Positions 1-8,442 are shown, counted from the stretch's first letter. The stretch is DNA of 64,000 bases from Gemmatimonadota bacterium (GCA_003222135.1 QHUM01000038.1:98038-162037); one strand, 5' to 3'. The notes: generated by a model from the sequence alone, not told the origin. Made by a program: numbers and translations.

Positions 1-335
1 GTCGAGGCAACGCCGCCGCCCGCCAGAATCCAGCGGTCGTCGCACGCCGCGATCATTTTCTCGAGTCGCGGCGCCGGGCTCGCGGGATCGAGCGGGACAT
101 AGATCGCATCGGCCTTCAGGACCGCGAGGATGGCGATGATCGCCGCCGGAGACTTAGGGCAGAGCAGGCAAACGCGGTCCCCGCGCGCTACGCCCGCAGC
201 CTGGAGCGTGCGGGCCAGCCGGTTGCTCTCCTGGTCCAGCGCGGCATAGGTGAGGCGGCGGTCCTTGAACACGAGGGCCCCCGCATCGGGACGGCGACCC
301 GCCTGGTCCGTCACCCGGTGCTGCAACAGGGTCAT
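1..335 (-). CDS. Amino-acid adenylation (AMP-binding) protein, N-terminal part, cut by the window edge
   Basis: About 111 residues are visible from the ATG at 335. LTYAALDQESNRLARTL resembles core motif A1 and LKADAIYVPLDP core motif A2 of NRPS-type adenylation domains, which activate a carboxylic acid as acyl-AMP and load it on a carrier-protein thiol or CoA. The catalytic and specificity motifs lie outside the window, so the substrate cannot be read and D-alanine ligase-like or acyl-CoA ligase relatives stay possible. The start overlaps the stop of the upstream monooxygenase by four bases (ATGA), so the two are probably translated together. With the carbamoyltransferase and AcpS nearby this suggests secondary metabolism (inference). 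Confidence 0.85.
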   Translation of the reverse strand, partial: MTLLQHRVTDQAGRRPDAGALVFKDRRLTYAALDQESNRLARTLQAAGVARGDRVCLLCPKSPAAIIAILAVLKADAIYVPLDPASPAPRLEKMIAACDDRWILAGGGVAS

Positions 336-1366
336 GACGCGACGCGTTCCGCGGCGCGCTGGAACACGACGCCCGTGTGCCGGAGCTCGTCGGGACTCGC
401 GGGAATGTCGAGGATGAACGTGCGGTAGCCCACGCTCACGTAGCGCGCGATCTCGTCCGCGACCCGCTCATAGCTGCCGACCAAATAGGGACAGAAGGTT
501 TTGTAGTTCTCGAACGGGACCATCCAGTAGGGCTCCTCGTCGCCGCGGCCCAGCGCCTCGCGGCCGAGCTCAGAGAGCTGCCGATGCCACTCGGAGTCGG
601 ACACGGCCATAGCCAGCTGGTGCATCACCTGTCCCTTGCGCTCTTCGGGGAACCGCGCCCGGGCCGCCGCCCAGGCATCGCGCGCCTCGGGCCGCGCGAT
701 GATCCCCACGCGAATCCCGAGCGAGCGGGCGTCCACGGGCGGCACCGCCTCGTACTCGGCTACGGGCTTGGGATACTGCACCGCCAGCGCGCCCAGCTGC
801 CGCGCGGCCGCGAGCCCGGCCTCGGACGAGCCCGAGACGAACACGCCGGGCATGAGTTCCGGGGGCAGGTGCGGCGCAAGCTTCACGTTCGTCACCTGGT
901 AGTACCGGCCGGCGAAGCTCACCGGCCCCCCTGCCGCGCCGAGCAGAGCGGTGACCAATGACGTGTACTCGACCAGCCGGGCGTAGCGCTCGTCGTGCGG
1001 CGTGGGATCGCCGAGCGCCGTCAGGTCGTTCTTGAAGCCTCCCGCCACCATATTGAGGTAGACCCGCCGCCCATGCATGAGGCCGAACGTCGCGACCAGC
1101 TTCGCGATGCTGTAGGGGTGCATGTAGACCGGCTGCACGGCGACGAGCGGAGCGAGCCGCTCGGTGTGCGCGACCACGGTCTGCGCCACGAGCCACGGGT
1201 CCACGGTCCCGTTGTCGGTATAGATCAACAGACCCTCACAGCCCGCTGCCTCGCTCCAGCGCGCTACCTCGATGACCTGTCGTACGTAATCCCGCGTCGT
1301 TGCAGTATAGGACGGGGGACACGTCGCGAAGAGCCGCAGACCGCCGTCGACCGACATGTCACTCAT
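332..1366 (-). CDS. LLM-class (luciferase-like) flavin-dependent monooxygenase
   Basis: The 344-residue protein has the TIM-barrel pattern of bacterial luciferase-like enzymes: GLLIYTDNGTVDPWLVAQ near residue 40, LAPLVAVQPVYMHPYSIAK, and GRRVYLNMVAGGFKND, as in SsuD-type and NRPS-associated LLM enzymes. These use reduced flavin and oxygen to oxidise a small or carrier-bound substrate. The ATG at 1366 is preferred over upstream in-frame codons because AGGAGGT precedes it at good spacing and the added N-terminus has no family similarity. Its stop overlaps the start of the adenylation gene. It diverges from the carbamoyltransferase across about 150 bases that likely hold both promoters; no strong -10 is visible there. 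Confidence 0.9.
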   Translation of the reverse strand: MSDMSVDGGLRLFATCPPSYTATTRDYVRQVIEVARWSEAAGCEGLLIYTDNGTVDPWLVAQTVVAHTERLAPLVAVQPVYMHPYSIAKLVATFGLMHGRRVYLNMVAGGFKNDLTALGDPTPHDERYARLVEYTSLVTALLGAAGGPVSFAGRYYQVTNVKLAPHLPPELMPGVFVSGSSEAGLAAARQLGALAVQYPKPVAEYEAVPPVDARSLGIRVGIIARPEARDAWAAARARFPEERKGQVMHQLAMAVSDSEWHRQLSELGREALGRGDEEPYWMVPFENYKTFCPYLVGSYERVADEIARYVSVGYRTFILDIPASPDELRHTGVVFQRAAERVAS

Positions 1367-1517
1367 TGCCACCTCCTGGCCCCGGTGTCTCGGTGCAAGA
1401 AGCGCGCTCTCCACAGTGCCCACTAGCGCCAGGGTCGGCTGTGGCGCCCGCGCCACGCTCGCGCGGTGCACGTACGGTTCTTGCGCCTCACCTCGGCCTA
1501 CCTCACGGAGACAGACG

Positions 1518-3278
1518 TTGAACATCCTGGGAATCAGCGGATTCGAGGGCGCCATTCCGTTCAAGCGCGCGCACTGGCCGGGCTTGGACGAGCGGGAATA
1601 CCGTATCTCGCAGGGCCACGATTCGGCGGCAGCGCTGGTGGCCGACGGCATCGTTGTGGCGGCGGTGGCCGAGGAGCGGATCAACCGCCGCAAGCACAGC
1701 GGCGACTTTCCGAAGGGCGCGATCGGGTACTGCCTCGCGGAGGTGGGTCTCTCGCTGGACGACGTGGACGAGGTCGTGCACGGCTTCGACTATGGCCCAT
1801 ATCGCGACCTCTACGGGTTGGACCCCCTATCGGAGGCGCTATATCGCGAGGTGTACTCGCGCGACGCGCTGCTGGCGCTGGTCCGGCGCGACCTGCCCGG
1901 CTTCCCCGAGACGCGCGTGCGCGCGGTGCGCCACCACCTGGCCCACGCGGCGAGCGCGTTCTACACGTCGGGCTGGGACGAATGCCTCGTCCTGGTGGCG
2001 GACGGCATGGGCGAAGCGCACGGCGTAACGGCGTATCGCGCGCACAATGGCCGTCTCGATCCCGTACTCGAGATCGGGGCGCACGACTCGATCGGCGTCC
2101 TCTATTCACTCGTCACCTTGCACCTGGGGTTCGACTTCAATGCCGACGAGTACAAGATCATGGGGCTCGCGCCGTACGGAGATCCCGAGCGGTTTCGCGG
2201 GTTCTTCGAAGACGCCGTGGAGCTCCTCCCCGACGGCGGCGTGCGCATCCCCTTGGTCCGCGCCAACCGCACGCGTGAGGAGCGCGAGCACTACACGGCC
2301 AGTCGCCGACTGCTGAGCGAGCGCCTCGTCGTGGCCCGGGCGCCGGACGAGGAGATCGGCGACGTGCATCGCGACGTCGCTGCGGCGCTACAAGCCTGCC
2401 TCGACCGCGTGATGCTGCATCTGGGTCGCCGCTGCGCCGAGCGCACCGGCCAGCGGCGCCTCGCCCTCGCGGGCGGTGTGGCGCTCAATTGCACGGCGAA
2501 CGGCCGGCTCCTCTGCTCGGGCAGCTTCGACGAGATCTACATCCAGCCGGCGGCAGGGGACGACGGCGCAGCCCTGGGCGCGGCCCTGTATCGCGCGGCG
2601 GCGGCCGGAGAGGTGCGCAACGCCCCCTTCCCTGTTCCGTTCCTGGGGCCCGGCTATGGCAGCGTCGACATTGACGCCGCCCTCGCGGCGTTCGCCGACC
2701 GGGTCGACGTCGTCCGGTTCGGCACTCTCGCCGAAACGTGCGCGCGGGCCGCGCGTCTGATCGCGGATGGTCGCGTGGTGGCGTGGTATCGCGGACACAT
2801 GGAGTTCGGGCCCCGCGCTTTGGGACACCGCAGCATTCTCGCCGACCCCGGCCACCCCGGCATGCGCGACCGCATCAACGCCATGGTGAAAATGCGGGAG
2901 GCGTTCCGGCCGTTCGCGCCCGCGGTGTCCGTGGAAGAAGCGCCGCGTTGGTTCGAGGTGGCGCCGGGCACGGAGCTGCCGTTCATGATCATGACGGTGG
3001 ACGTCCGCCCCGAGCACCGGGCCGCGCTCCCGGCCATCACGCACGTCAACGGTTCGGCGCGGCTGCAGACCGTGTCGGCGCGCGACAACGGCGAGTTCCA
3101 CGCCCTGCTGCAGGCGGTGGGCCGGACGACGGGACGCGAGATGGTGTTGAATACGAGCTTCAACGTGAAGGGGCAGCCAATCGTCAACACACCGCGCGAG
3201 GCGTTGGAAACGTTTCTCGGGACCGGAATCGAGTACCTGTTTCTCGAGAACGCCCTCGTCAGCCGTCGCGCGGGGTGA
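1518..3278 (+). CDS. NodU/TobZ-family carbamoyltransferase
   Basis: The protein has 586 residues from a TTG at 1518, chosen because the family N-terminus NILGISG starts there and GGAG lies nine bases upstream. The N-terminal Kae1-like half has the metal-binding HHLAHAASAFYTSG motif and VLVADGMGEAHG; the C-terminal YrdC-like/carbamoyltransferase half has HMEFGPRALGHRSILADP and NTSFNVKGQPIVNTPREAL. Family members use carbamoyl phosphate and ATP to carbamoylate a hydroxyl of a sugar, antibiotic or Nod factor in the cytoplasm. The length is normal for the family. Next to an adenylation protein and an LLM oxygenase it is most likely a tailoring enzyme; the acceptor is unknown. It converges with acpS, overlapping by 20 bases. 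Confidence 0.92.
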   Translation: MNILGISGFEGAIPFKRAHWPGLDEREYRISQGHDSAAALVADGIVVAAVAEERINRRKHSGDFPKGAIGYCLAEVGLSLDDVDEVVHGFDYGPYRDLYGLDPLSEALYREVYSRDALLALVRRDLPGFPETRVRAVRHHLAHAASAFYTSGWDECLVLVADGMGEAHGVTAYRAHNGRLDPVLEIGAHDSIGVLYSLVTLHLGFDFNADEYKIMGLAPYGDPERFRGFFEDAVELLPDGGVRIPLVRANRTREEREHYTASRRLLSERLVVARAPDEEIGDVHRDVAAALQACLDRVMLHLGRRCAERTGQRRLALAGGVALNCTANGRLLCSGSFDEIYIQPAAGDDGAALGAALYRAAAAGEVRNAPFPVPFLGPGYGSVDIDAALAAFADRVDVVRFGTLAETCARAARLIADGRVVAWYRGHMEFGPRALGHRSILADPGHPGMRDRINAMVKMREAFRPFAPAVSVEEAPRWFEVAPGTELPFMIMTVDVRPEHRAALPAITHVNGSARLQTVSARDNGEFHALLQAVGRTTGREMVLNTSFNVKGQPIVNTPREALETFLGTGIEYLFLENALVSRRAG

Positions 3279-3657
3279 CGCCGCCTTCGAGCACGACGAC
3301 AGCCGCGGCGATCTCGCCGTCGTGGCTCAGGCTCAGGTGGATACGGGTGACACCTAACGCCTCGGCCCGCGCGGCCGCGGCGCCCGCGAGGCGAAGTTCG
3401 GGCCGGCCGCTCTCGTCACCGGTCACTTCGATCTGCTGAAACGCGAGGCCCTGACCAAGGCCCCGCCCCAACGCCTTGAAGCACGCTTCCTTGGCTGCGA
3501 ACCGTGCGCCGAGCGCCTCGGTCTTGTCGGCGCGGTGGCGGCAGTCCTCGCGTTCGGCGGCTGTGAACACCCGCGCCTCGAAATCCCCGCCCGCTTCCGC
3601 GAGCGCGCGCGCCATCCGCCCCGTGGCGACCACGTCGATTCCTACGCCCACCACCAC
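3259..3657 (-). CDS. acpS: Holo-[acyl-carrier-protein] synthase
   Basis: The 132-residue protein has both AcpS signatures: VVGVGIDVV at the start (Asp binds Mg2+) and FAAKEACFKALG about 50 residues later (Glu/Lys). The C-terminus ends with LSLSHDGEIAAAVVV as usual. The enzyme moves 4'-phosphopantetheine from CoA to the serine of apo-ACP for fatty acid or polyketide/NRPS carriers. The GTG at 3657 has GGAAGGAG at good spacing, so the longer open frame upstream is rejected. Three GTG codons in a row make the exact start uncertain by one or two residues. It could serve general lipid synthesis, the adjacent biosynthetic genes, or both. Confidence 0.92.
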   Translation of the reverse strand: MVVGVGIDVVATGRMARALAEAGGDFEARVFTAAEREDCRHRADKTEALGARFAAKEACFKALGRGLGQGLAFQQIEVTGDESGRPELRLAGAAAARAEALGVTRIHLSLSHDGEIAAAVVVLEGGVTPRDG

Positions 3658-3719
3658 GCTGCCGCTCCTTCCGATAGCGCCGCCGCGAGGCAAGGCAAAT
3701 GCCCGGTTCGCGGCTGCAA

Positions 3720-4226
3720 TCATCCACGCAGTGCCGCGACCATGGCGACGATCGTCATCACGATCCCCAGCGCGACTTTGGCCGTCGACGCGGCGACCCG
3801 ACCCAGCAGCGCGCCCCAGCCGGCGCGCACCGCGGTCCCCGCGGCACGAGTTGTGGAATACTCGAAGACCATGGCGCCCGCGAAGCTGCCGAGGATCGCG
3901 CCGATCACGCTGCCCACGACGGGAACGGGGACGCCAACGACGGCTCCCACGAGGCCGCCCAGCAAGGCGCCCCACCCGGCGCGCGGCGATCCCCCGTAGC
4001 GGCGGGCGAGCCCGTAGCCGAGCCACAACTCGAGCAGCTCACCCAGCAGGGCGAGCCCCAACATGATCCCGATCGTGACGAAGCCGATCGAGTGAAAGCC
4101 GGTGAGCAATCCAAACGCCAGGACCGCGACGAATATAAGCCACAGGCCCGGCAAGCCCAGCGCGACGAGTGCGAGGCCGGCGACCGAGCACAATCCCAGC
4201 AGCACGACCGCGACCGTGTGATTCAT
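3720..4226 (-). CDS. DUF456 family integral membrane protein
   Basis: The 168-residue protein is almost entirely hydrophobic and glycine-rich, with about four to five membrane segments. GLALVALGLPGLWLIF near the start and GALLGGLVGAVVGVPVPVVG in the middle match the DUF456 pattern of glycine-zipper hairpins. The function of the family is not known. The ATG at 4226 is chosen over an upstream TTG because GGGAG precedes it. It lies upstream of acpS in the same direction with a 62-base gap, and diverges from msrA. Confidence 0.85.
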   Translation of the reverse strand: MNHTVAVVLLGLCSVAGLALVALGLPGLWLIFVAVLAFGLLTGFHSIGFVTIGIMLGLALLGELLELWLGYGLARRYGGSPRAGWGALLGGLVGAVVGVPVPVVGSVIGAILGSFAGAMVFEYSTTRAAGTAVRAGWGALLGRVAASTAKVALGIVMTIVAMVAALRG

Positions 4227-4297
4227 GGAATCTCCCGGATCGTTCAATTGATCGTCGGATTAACTTACGGACGTCCCTGGAGCGAGGTAGGTGTCAA

Positions 4298-4906
4298 ATG
4301 AAGCAGTGGTGGATCGTGGTGGGAGCCGCGGCGACCGTTGCGGCCGCACCGCTCGTGGCGCAGGGAACAGGACGGGAGACAGCCGTCTTCGCGGGAGGAT
4401 GCTTCTGGGGCGTGGACGCGGTGTTCCGGCACGTGCGGGGCGTGCTGCAGGTGGTGTCCGGGTATGCCGGGGGTGACGCGGCGACGGCGCGCTACGAGCT
4501 GGTGAGCACGAGCACGACGGGCCACGCCGAGTCGGTGGAAGTCAGCTACGACCCGACGAAGGTTTCCTACGCCCAGCTGCTGCGCGTGTTCTTCGCCGTG
4601 GCGCACGACCCGACGCAACGCAACCGCCAGGGGCCGGACGTGGGGACGCAGTATCGCTCGGCACTGTTCTTCACGAGCCCCGACCAGCAGCACGCGGCGC
4701 TCGCGATGATCACGACACTCCAGCGAGAGCACGCCTACGCCGACTCGATCGTGACGGAGGTCGTGCCGCTGCGACGGTTCTACGCGGCCGAGGCCTATCA
4801 TCAGGACTATCTGGCCCGCCACCCCGATCAGCCATACATCGTGTTCAACGACCTGCCGAAGCTCGGCGCGCTGAAGCAGAAGTTTCCGGAGCTGTATCGG
4901 CCCTAA
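4298..4906 (+). CDS. msrA: Exported peptide-methionine (S)-S-oxide reductase
   Basis: The 202-residue protein begins with a signal peptide (KQWWIVVGAAATVAAAPLVAQ), followed by the MsrA catalytic motif AVFAGGCFWGVDAVF; GYAGG, GHAESVEV and YHQDY also match the family. MsrA reduces methionine-S-sulfoxide in oxidised proteins, and with this leader it would act outside the cytoplasm. The catalytic cysteine is the only cysteine in the protein, so the usual resolving cysteines are absent and the enzyme must regenerate through an outside thiol or thioredoxin-like partner. The ATG at 4298 is chosen because the signal peptide starts there. Confidence 0.94.
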   Translation: MKQWWIVVGAAATVAAAPLVAQGTGRETAVFAGGCFWGVDAVFRHVRGVLQVVSGYAGGDAATARYELVSTSTTGHAESVEVSYDPTKVSYAQLLRVFFAVAHDPTQRNRQGPDVGTQYRSALFFTSPDQQHAALAMITTLQREHAYADSIVTEVVPLRRFYAAEAYHQDYLARHPDQPYIVFNDLPKLGALKQKFPELYRP

Positions 4907-4974
4907 GAGGCTCGGCCTAGCAGCCGTGGCCCGGCTGGACACCATGCCCGGCCGCCAGCGGCTATCTTCGCGCC

Positions 4975-5724
4975 ATGCCCGCACCGGTCCTCGTCGAAGC
5001 CTGCGTCGACTCGATCGAATCCGCCCTCGCCGCAGCCGAGGGAGGCGCCCACCGGATCGAGCTGTGTGCCAACTTGGTGGAAGGGGGTACGACGCCAAGC
5101 GCCGGCACCCTCGCCGTGTGCCGGACGCGACTGCGCATTCCGATCTTCGTCCTGGTGCGGCCGCGCGGCGGCGACTTCCTCTACTCGGCGGCCGAGCTCG
5201 CCGTGATGCTCGAAGACATCCGGCGCGCCAAGGACGCGGGAGCGCAGGGCGTGGTGGTGGGCGTGCTCCGGGCCGACGGTGCGATCGACGCGGACCGTAC
5301 GCAGCAGCTGATCGCCGCCGCGCGGCCGCTCGAGGTGACGTTCCACCGGGCGTTCGACGTGTGCCGCGACGCCGGCGAGGCGCTCGAGACGCTGATCGCG
5401 CTCGGCGCGGAGCGGGTGCTGACCTCCGGTCAGGCGGCGAGCGCGCCACAGGGGGCCGACACCATCGCGCGGCTGGTGCGCCGGGCGGCCGGACGGATCG
5501 GCGTGCTCCCGGGCGGCGGGATCACGGCCGAGAACGTGGAGGCGCTGGTGCGCGGCACGGGCGTCGCCGAGGTGCACCTCACAGGCGCGGTCACGCGGCG
5601 GAGCGACATGACGTTTCGGGCGCAGCAGGTCGAGATCGGTAACGCGGCGCCGCGCAGCGAGTACGAGTGGAGCGTGACGGACGCCGAGCAGATTCGGCGC
5701 GTGGTGGGATCGCTGGGTAGATAA
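4975..5724 (+). CDS. cutC: CutC family protein (copper homeostasis / PF03932)
   Basis: The 249-residue TIM-barrel protein has the full CutC pattern: VEACVDSIESALAAAEGGA, HRIELCANLVEGGTTPS, VLVRPRGGDFLYS, VTFHRAFDV and a late ILTSG-like ERVLTSGQ. Escherichia coli CutC was linked to copper tolerance, but its biochemical role is unresolved and the family is widespread. The length is normal. It follows msrA by 68 bases in the same direction and is followed by a strong hairpin. Confidence 0.92.
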   Translation: MPAPVLVEACVDSIESALAAAEGGAHRIELCANLVEGGTTPSAGTLAVCRTRLRIPIFVLVRPRGGDFLYSAAELAVMLEDIRRAKDAGAQGVVVGVLRADGAIDADRTQQLIAAARPLEVTFHRAFDVCRDAGEALETLIALGAERVLTSGQAASAPQGADTIARLVRRAAGRIGVLPGGGITAENVEALVRGTGVAEVHLTGAVTRRSDMTFRAQQVEIGNAAPRSEYEWSVTDAEQIRRVVGSLGR

Positions 5725-5726
5725 GA

Positions 5727-5751
5727 GGGCCGGCTCTAGTCGAGCCGGCCC
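5727..5751. terminator. Hairpin terminator after cutC
   Basis: A perfect 10-bp inverted repeat (GGGCCGGCTC / GAGCCGGCCC, 5727-5736 and 5742-5751) with a 5-base loop starts three bases after the cutC stop. No T-run follows on either side, so it may be a weak or bidirectional terminator between cutC and the convergent glycine/asparagine-rich gene. Confidence 0.6.
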
Positions 5752-5775
5752 CCGCAGTCTCAGGTTGTCGCTGTA

Positions 5776-6141
5776 CTAGACGATGTCGTCGTGCCCGTTG
5801 CCATTGCCATTGCCATTGCCATTGCCGCTCCCGTTGCCGCTCCCGTTCCCGGTGGCAAACACCTTGGACCGTCCGCCCGTCACCGCGAGCCAGCGCCGGC
5901 GCATCGCCGTCAGGTCATCGAGCTGTTGGCGCAACTTCGCCACGTGGCCATCGACCAGCTGGATCCGCCAGTCGATGTACTGCTCGGCTTGGTCCGGCGT
6001 CCAGTCGGCCGGACCGGTGAACACCAGCCGCTCGTTGGACTCGTGATTCGTCACGAGTGGCATGTCTTCGTGCTGGAGGATGTCCACTTTTTCGAGGACA
6101 TCCACGACCTTGCGTCCCATCATTTCCAGCTTACGTCCCAT
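5776..6141 (-). CDS. Hypothetical protein with Gly-Asn repeat tail
   Basis: The protein has 121 residues and no recognised family. The central part is charged and probably helical (ADWTPDQAEQYIDWRIQL, VAKLRQQLDDLTAMRRRW). The C-terminus is a run of GN/GSGN units made by six-base tandem repeats (ATTGCC on the plus strand, about 5799-5826, then related units to about 5850), ending in HDDIV. The ATG at 6141 has an AGGAGGA ribosome site. It diverges from the small XRE regulator at 6268 across an AT-rich spacer. Being cytoplasmic and divergent from a Cro/CI-type regulator, it may be that regulator's target (inference). Confidence 0.75.
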   Translation of the reverse strand: MGRKLEMMGRKVVDVLEKVDILQHEDMPLVTNHESNERLVFTGPADWTPDQAEQYIDWRIQLVDGHVAKLRQQLDDLTAMRRRWLAVTGGRSKVFATGNGSGNGSGNGNGNGNGNGHDDIV

Positions 6142-6267
6142 GCGGTCCTCCTCTGCTATTATTGGTCGTATCCAGGGCGCGCATGACTCCCTTATTATAT
6201 ATCAGCTCCATGGTATAATGTACAGGTGTCATAATAAGTACCATTGTACTATTAGGCAAGGGAGGGC
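6142..6267. promoter_or_regulatory. AT-rich divergent promoter region
   Basis: This spacer is far more AT-rich than the genes around it. On the plus strand a consensus TATAAT at 6214-6219 lies 16 bases after a weak TTATTA (6192-6197) and about 50 bases before the XRE gene start. ATGGTA (6210-6215) and TACCAT (6238-6243) form an inverted repeat flanking the -10 region, a possible operator. Promoter assignment is from sequence only. Confidence 0.5.
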
Positions 6268-6528
6268 ATGATGCCACGGTATCGGGGACGGCCGGTCCGC
6301 TATCGTCGTAGAGGTGTGCTGCGCTTGCGGTTGCGCCAGTTGCTCGAGGCACGGGGTATGTCACCCTACGGACTCGCCAAGTTCACCGGCCTGAGCCTGA
6401 ACACGATCTACCGCCTTAGCCGGCCCAACGGGCGGTTCCGGCTGATCCGCGCCGACACGATCGAACGGTTGTGCGGCGCGCTGCGGGTGACCCCGAGCGA
6501 GCTGTTCGAGTACGAGAAGCCGTCGTAG
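6268..6528 (+). CDS. Small XRE/Cro-CI family DNA-binding protein
   Basis: The 86-residue protein is essentially one helix-turn-helix domain: LRLRQLLEARGMSPYGLAKF, TGLSLNTIYRLSR, then DTIERLCGALRVTPSELFEY, the typical spacing of single-domain XRE regulators. The N-terminus is very basic (RYRGRPVRYRRRG). Two ATGs (6268 and 6271) follow GGGAGG; the second has the better spacing. It probably controls itself and the divergent Gly-Asn protein through the AT-rich spacer (inference). Confidence 0.88.
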   Translation: MMPRYRGRPVRYRRRGVLRLRLRQLLEARGMSPYGLAKFTGLSLNTIYRLSRPNGRFRLIRADTIERLCGALRVTPSELFEYEKPS

Positions 6529-6555
6529 CGACGCGGCTCAGTATCTTCCCACGCC

Positions 6556-7905
6556 ATGACCCAGCGAACGGTGCTGCAGACGGCGGCCGCGCTCGCGGCC
6601 GAGTATCTCGCCGGCCTGCCGACGCGCAGCGTCGCGCCCACGCCGGCCGCGCTCGCCCGGCTGCGCTCACTCGACCGTCCCCTACCCGACGGACCGGTCG
6701 ATCCGGCGGCCGTGCTGGAGGAGCTCCACGCCGTGGGCTCCCCCGCGACGATGGCGACCGCGGGCGGACGGTTCTTCGGATTCGTGGTCGGGGGGAGCCT
6801 GCCCGCCGCGCTCGCCGCGAGCTGGCTGGCGGCGGCGTGGGATCAAGATGCCGGGCTGGCGGTGCTGGCGCCGGGAGCGGCGGCGCTCGAGGAGGTCGCG
6901 CTGCGCTGGCTGCTCGAAGCGCTCGGCCTCCCGCCCGGCTGCGCCGGCGGCTTCGTGACCGGGGCGACGATGGCGAACTTCACCGCGCTCGCCGCCGCCC
7001 GCCACGCGGTGCTGCGGCGCGCCGGCTGGGACGTAGAGGCGGACGGCCTGTTCGGCGCTCCGCCGATCGGCGTCGTCGTCGGCGACGAGGTCCACGTCAG
7101 CGTCTTGAAGGCGCTCGGTCTCCTGGGGCTGGGCCGCACCCGCGTGACGCGCGTGCCGACCGACGCGCTCGGGCGGATGCGCGCCGACCGGCTGCCGCCG
7201 CTCGATGATCGGACGATCGTGTGCCTGCAGGCGGGAAACGTGAACACCGGGGCGTGCGACCCGGTGCGCGACCTCTGCCCGGTGGCGCACTCCCAAGGCG
7301 CGTGGGTGCACGTCGACGGTGCGTTCGGCCTGTGGGCCGCCGCCGCTCCGACGCGCGCTCATCTGGTCGCCGGGATCGCCGCCGCGGATTCGTGGGCGCT
7401 CGATGCGCACAAGTGGCTCAACGTGCCGTACGACAGCGGGGTCGCGCTGTGCCGCGACGGAGCGGCCTTGCGGGCAGCGATGGCGACCCACGCAGCGTAT
7501 CTCCTGCAGGGCCCGGGACGCGAGCCCGACGAATACACGCCGGAGCTATCGCGCCGGGCCCGCGGGGTCGAGATCTGGGCCGCCCTCGCCGCGCTCGGTC
7601 GCTCCGGGGTCGCGGCTCTGGTGGAGCAGTGCTGCCGTCACGCCACGCGCTTCGCCGACGGGCTCTCCGCCGCGGGCTACGAGATCCTGAACGAGGTCAC
7701 GCTCAATCAGGTGCTGGTTCGCTTCGGGGACGACGCGGCGACGCGGCGCGTCATCGCGGCGCTCCAGGCCGATGGGACCTGCTGGTGCGGCGGCACGGTG
7801 TGGCAGGGGCGTACGGCGATGCGCATCAGTGTCTCGTCGTGGGCCACGACGGAGGAGGATGTGGAGCAAAGCCTCGCCGCGATGATTCGCATCGCCCGAG
7901 CGTAA
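6556..7905 (+). CDS. PLP-dependent group II amino-acid decarboxylase family protein
   Basis: The 449-residue protein has the aspartate-aminotransferase fold pattern of the DDC/GadB family: GGFVTGATMANFTALAAARH for cofactor binding, HVDGAFGLWAA containing the PLP-contacting Asp, and the Schiff-base lysine in DAHKWLNVPYD. Members decarboxylate aromatic amino acids, glutamate or related substrates; the substrate cannot be assigned from sequence. The length and both halves are complete. It starts 28 bases after the XRE gene in the same direction, and a DinB protein follows within 19 bases, so they may be co-transcribed. Confidence 0.9.
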   Translation: MTQRTVLQTAAALAAEYLAGLPTRSVAPTPAALARLRSLDRPLPDGPVDPAAVLEELHAVGSPATMATAGGRFFGFVVGGSLPAALAASWLAAAWDQDAGLAVLAPGAAALEEVALRWLLEALGLPPGCAGGFVTGATMANFTALAAARHAVLRRAGWDVEADGLFGAPPIGVVVGDEVHVSVLKALGLLGLGRTRVTRVPTDALGRMRADRLPPLDDRTIVCLQAGNVNTGACDPVRDLCPVAHSQGAWVHVDGAFGLWAAAAPTRAHLVAGIAAADSWALDAHKWLNVPYDSGVALCRDGAALRAAMATHAAYLLQGPGREPDEYTPELSRRARGVEIWAALAALGRSGVAALVEQCCRHATRFADGLSAAGYEILNEVTLNQVLVRFGDDAATRRVIAALQADGTCWCGGTVWQGRTAMRISVSSWATTEEDVEQSLAAMIRIARA

Positions 7906-7923
7906 CGGTTAGGTTTTCCCGCC

Positions 7924-8436
7924 ATGCTCACCACCTGGATCGCCGCCATCATGAGCCGCGACCTCCGCGCCCTGCGGCGGGAGATCGAGGCATACGCGGA
8001 CGAGCGCGATCTGTGGCGCGTGGCGCCGGGGATCAGCAACTGCGGCGGCACGCTGGCGCTGCACCTCGCCGGAAACATCCAGTTCTTCCTCGGCACGGTG
8101 CTGGGCGCGACGGGCTATGTGCGTGACCGTGACGCCGAGTTCGGCCGGCGGGACGTCCCGCGGGCGGAGCTGCTGCGCGAGATCAACGACGCGCTGGCCG
8201 CCGTGGAGCGCGGCGCGGCGCGGCTCACCGACGCGGCGCTCAGCCAACCCTATCCCCAGCCGCCGGGCGGGTTCGCCGTGACGACCGGAGACTTTCTGCT
8301 CCACCTCGTCGCCCACCTCACCTATCACCTCGGCCAGGTGGACTATCACCGCCGGCTGCTCACCGGGGCGGCGGGCCAGATCCGCGCCGTCGCGCTGGGC
8401 GAGCTCGCGACGGCGGCGCCCCGAGGAGCCCGCTAG
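7924..8436 (+). CDS. DinB-like four-helix protein
   Basis: The 170-residue protein has the DinB/YfiT-like helical bundle with spaced histidines: GTLALHLAGNIQFFLG early and DFLLHLVAHLTYHLGQVDYH late, giving the three-His metal site. Bacterial family members include metal-dependent thiol transferases that use mycothiol, bacillithiol or other partners, but most are uncharacterised. It converges on a second, unrelated-in-detail DinB protein six bases away. Confidence 0.85.
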   Translation: MLTTWIAAIMSRDLRALRREIEAYADERDLWRVAPGISNCGGTLALHLAGNIQFFLGTVLGATGYVRDRDAEFGRRDVPRAELLREINDALAAVERGAARLTDAALSQPYPQPPGGFAVTTGDFLLHLVAHLTYHLGQVDYHRRLLTGAAGQIRAVALGELATAAPRGAR

Positions 8437-8442
8437 GCACGT

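Noticed and set aside
5797..5855. A CRISPR-like or direct-repeat array
   Set aside because: Six-base tandem units inside a reading frame with no spacers; this is a coding repeat.
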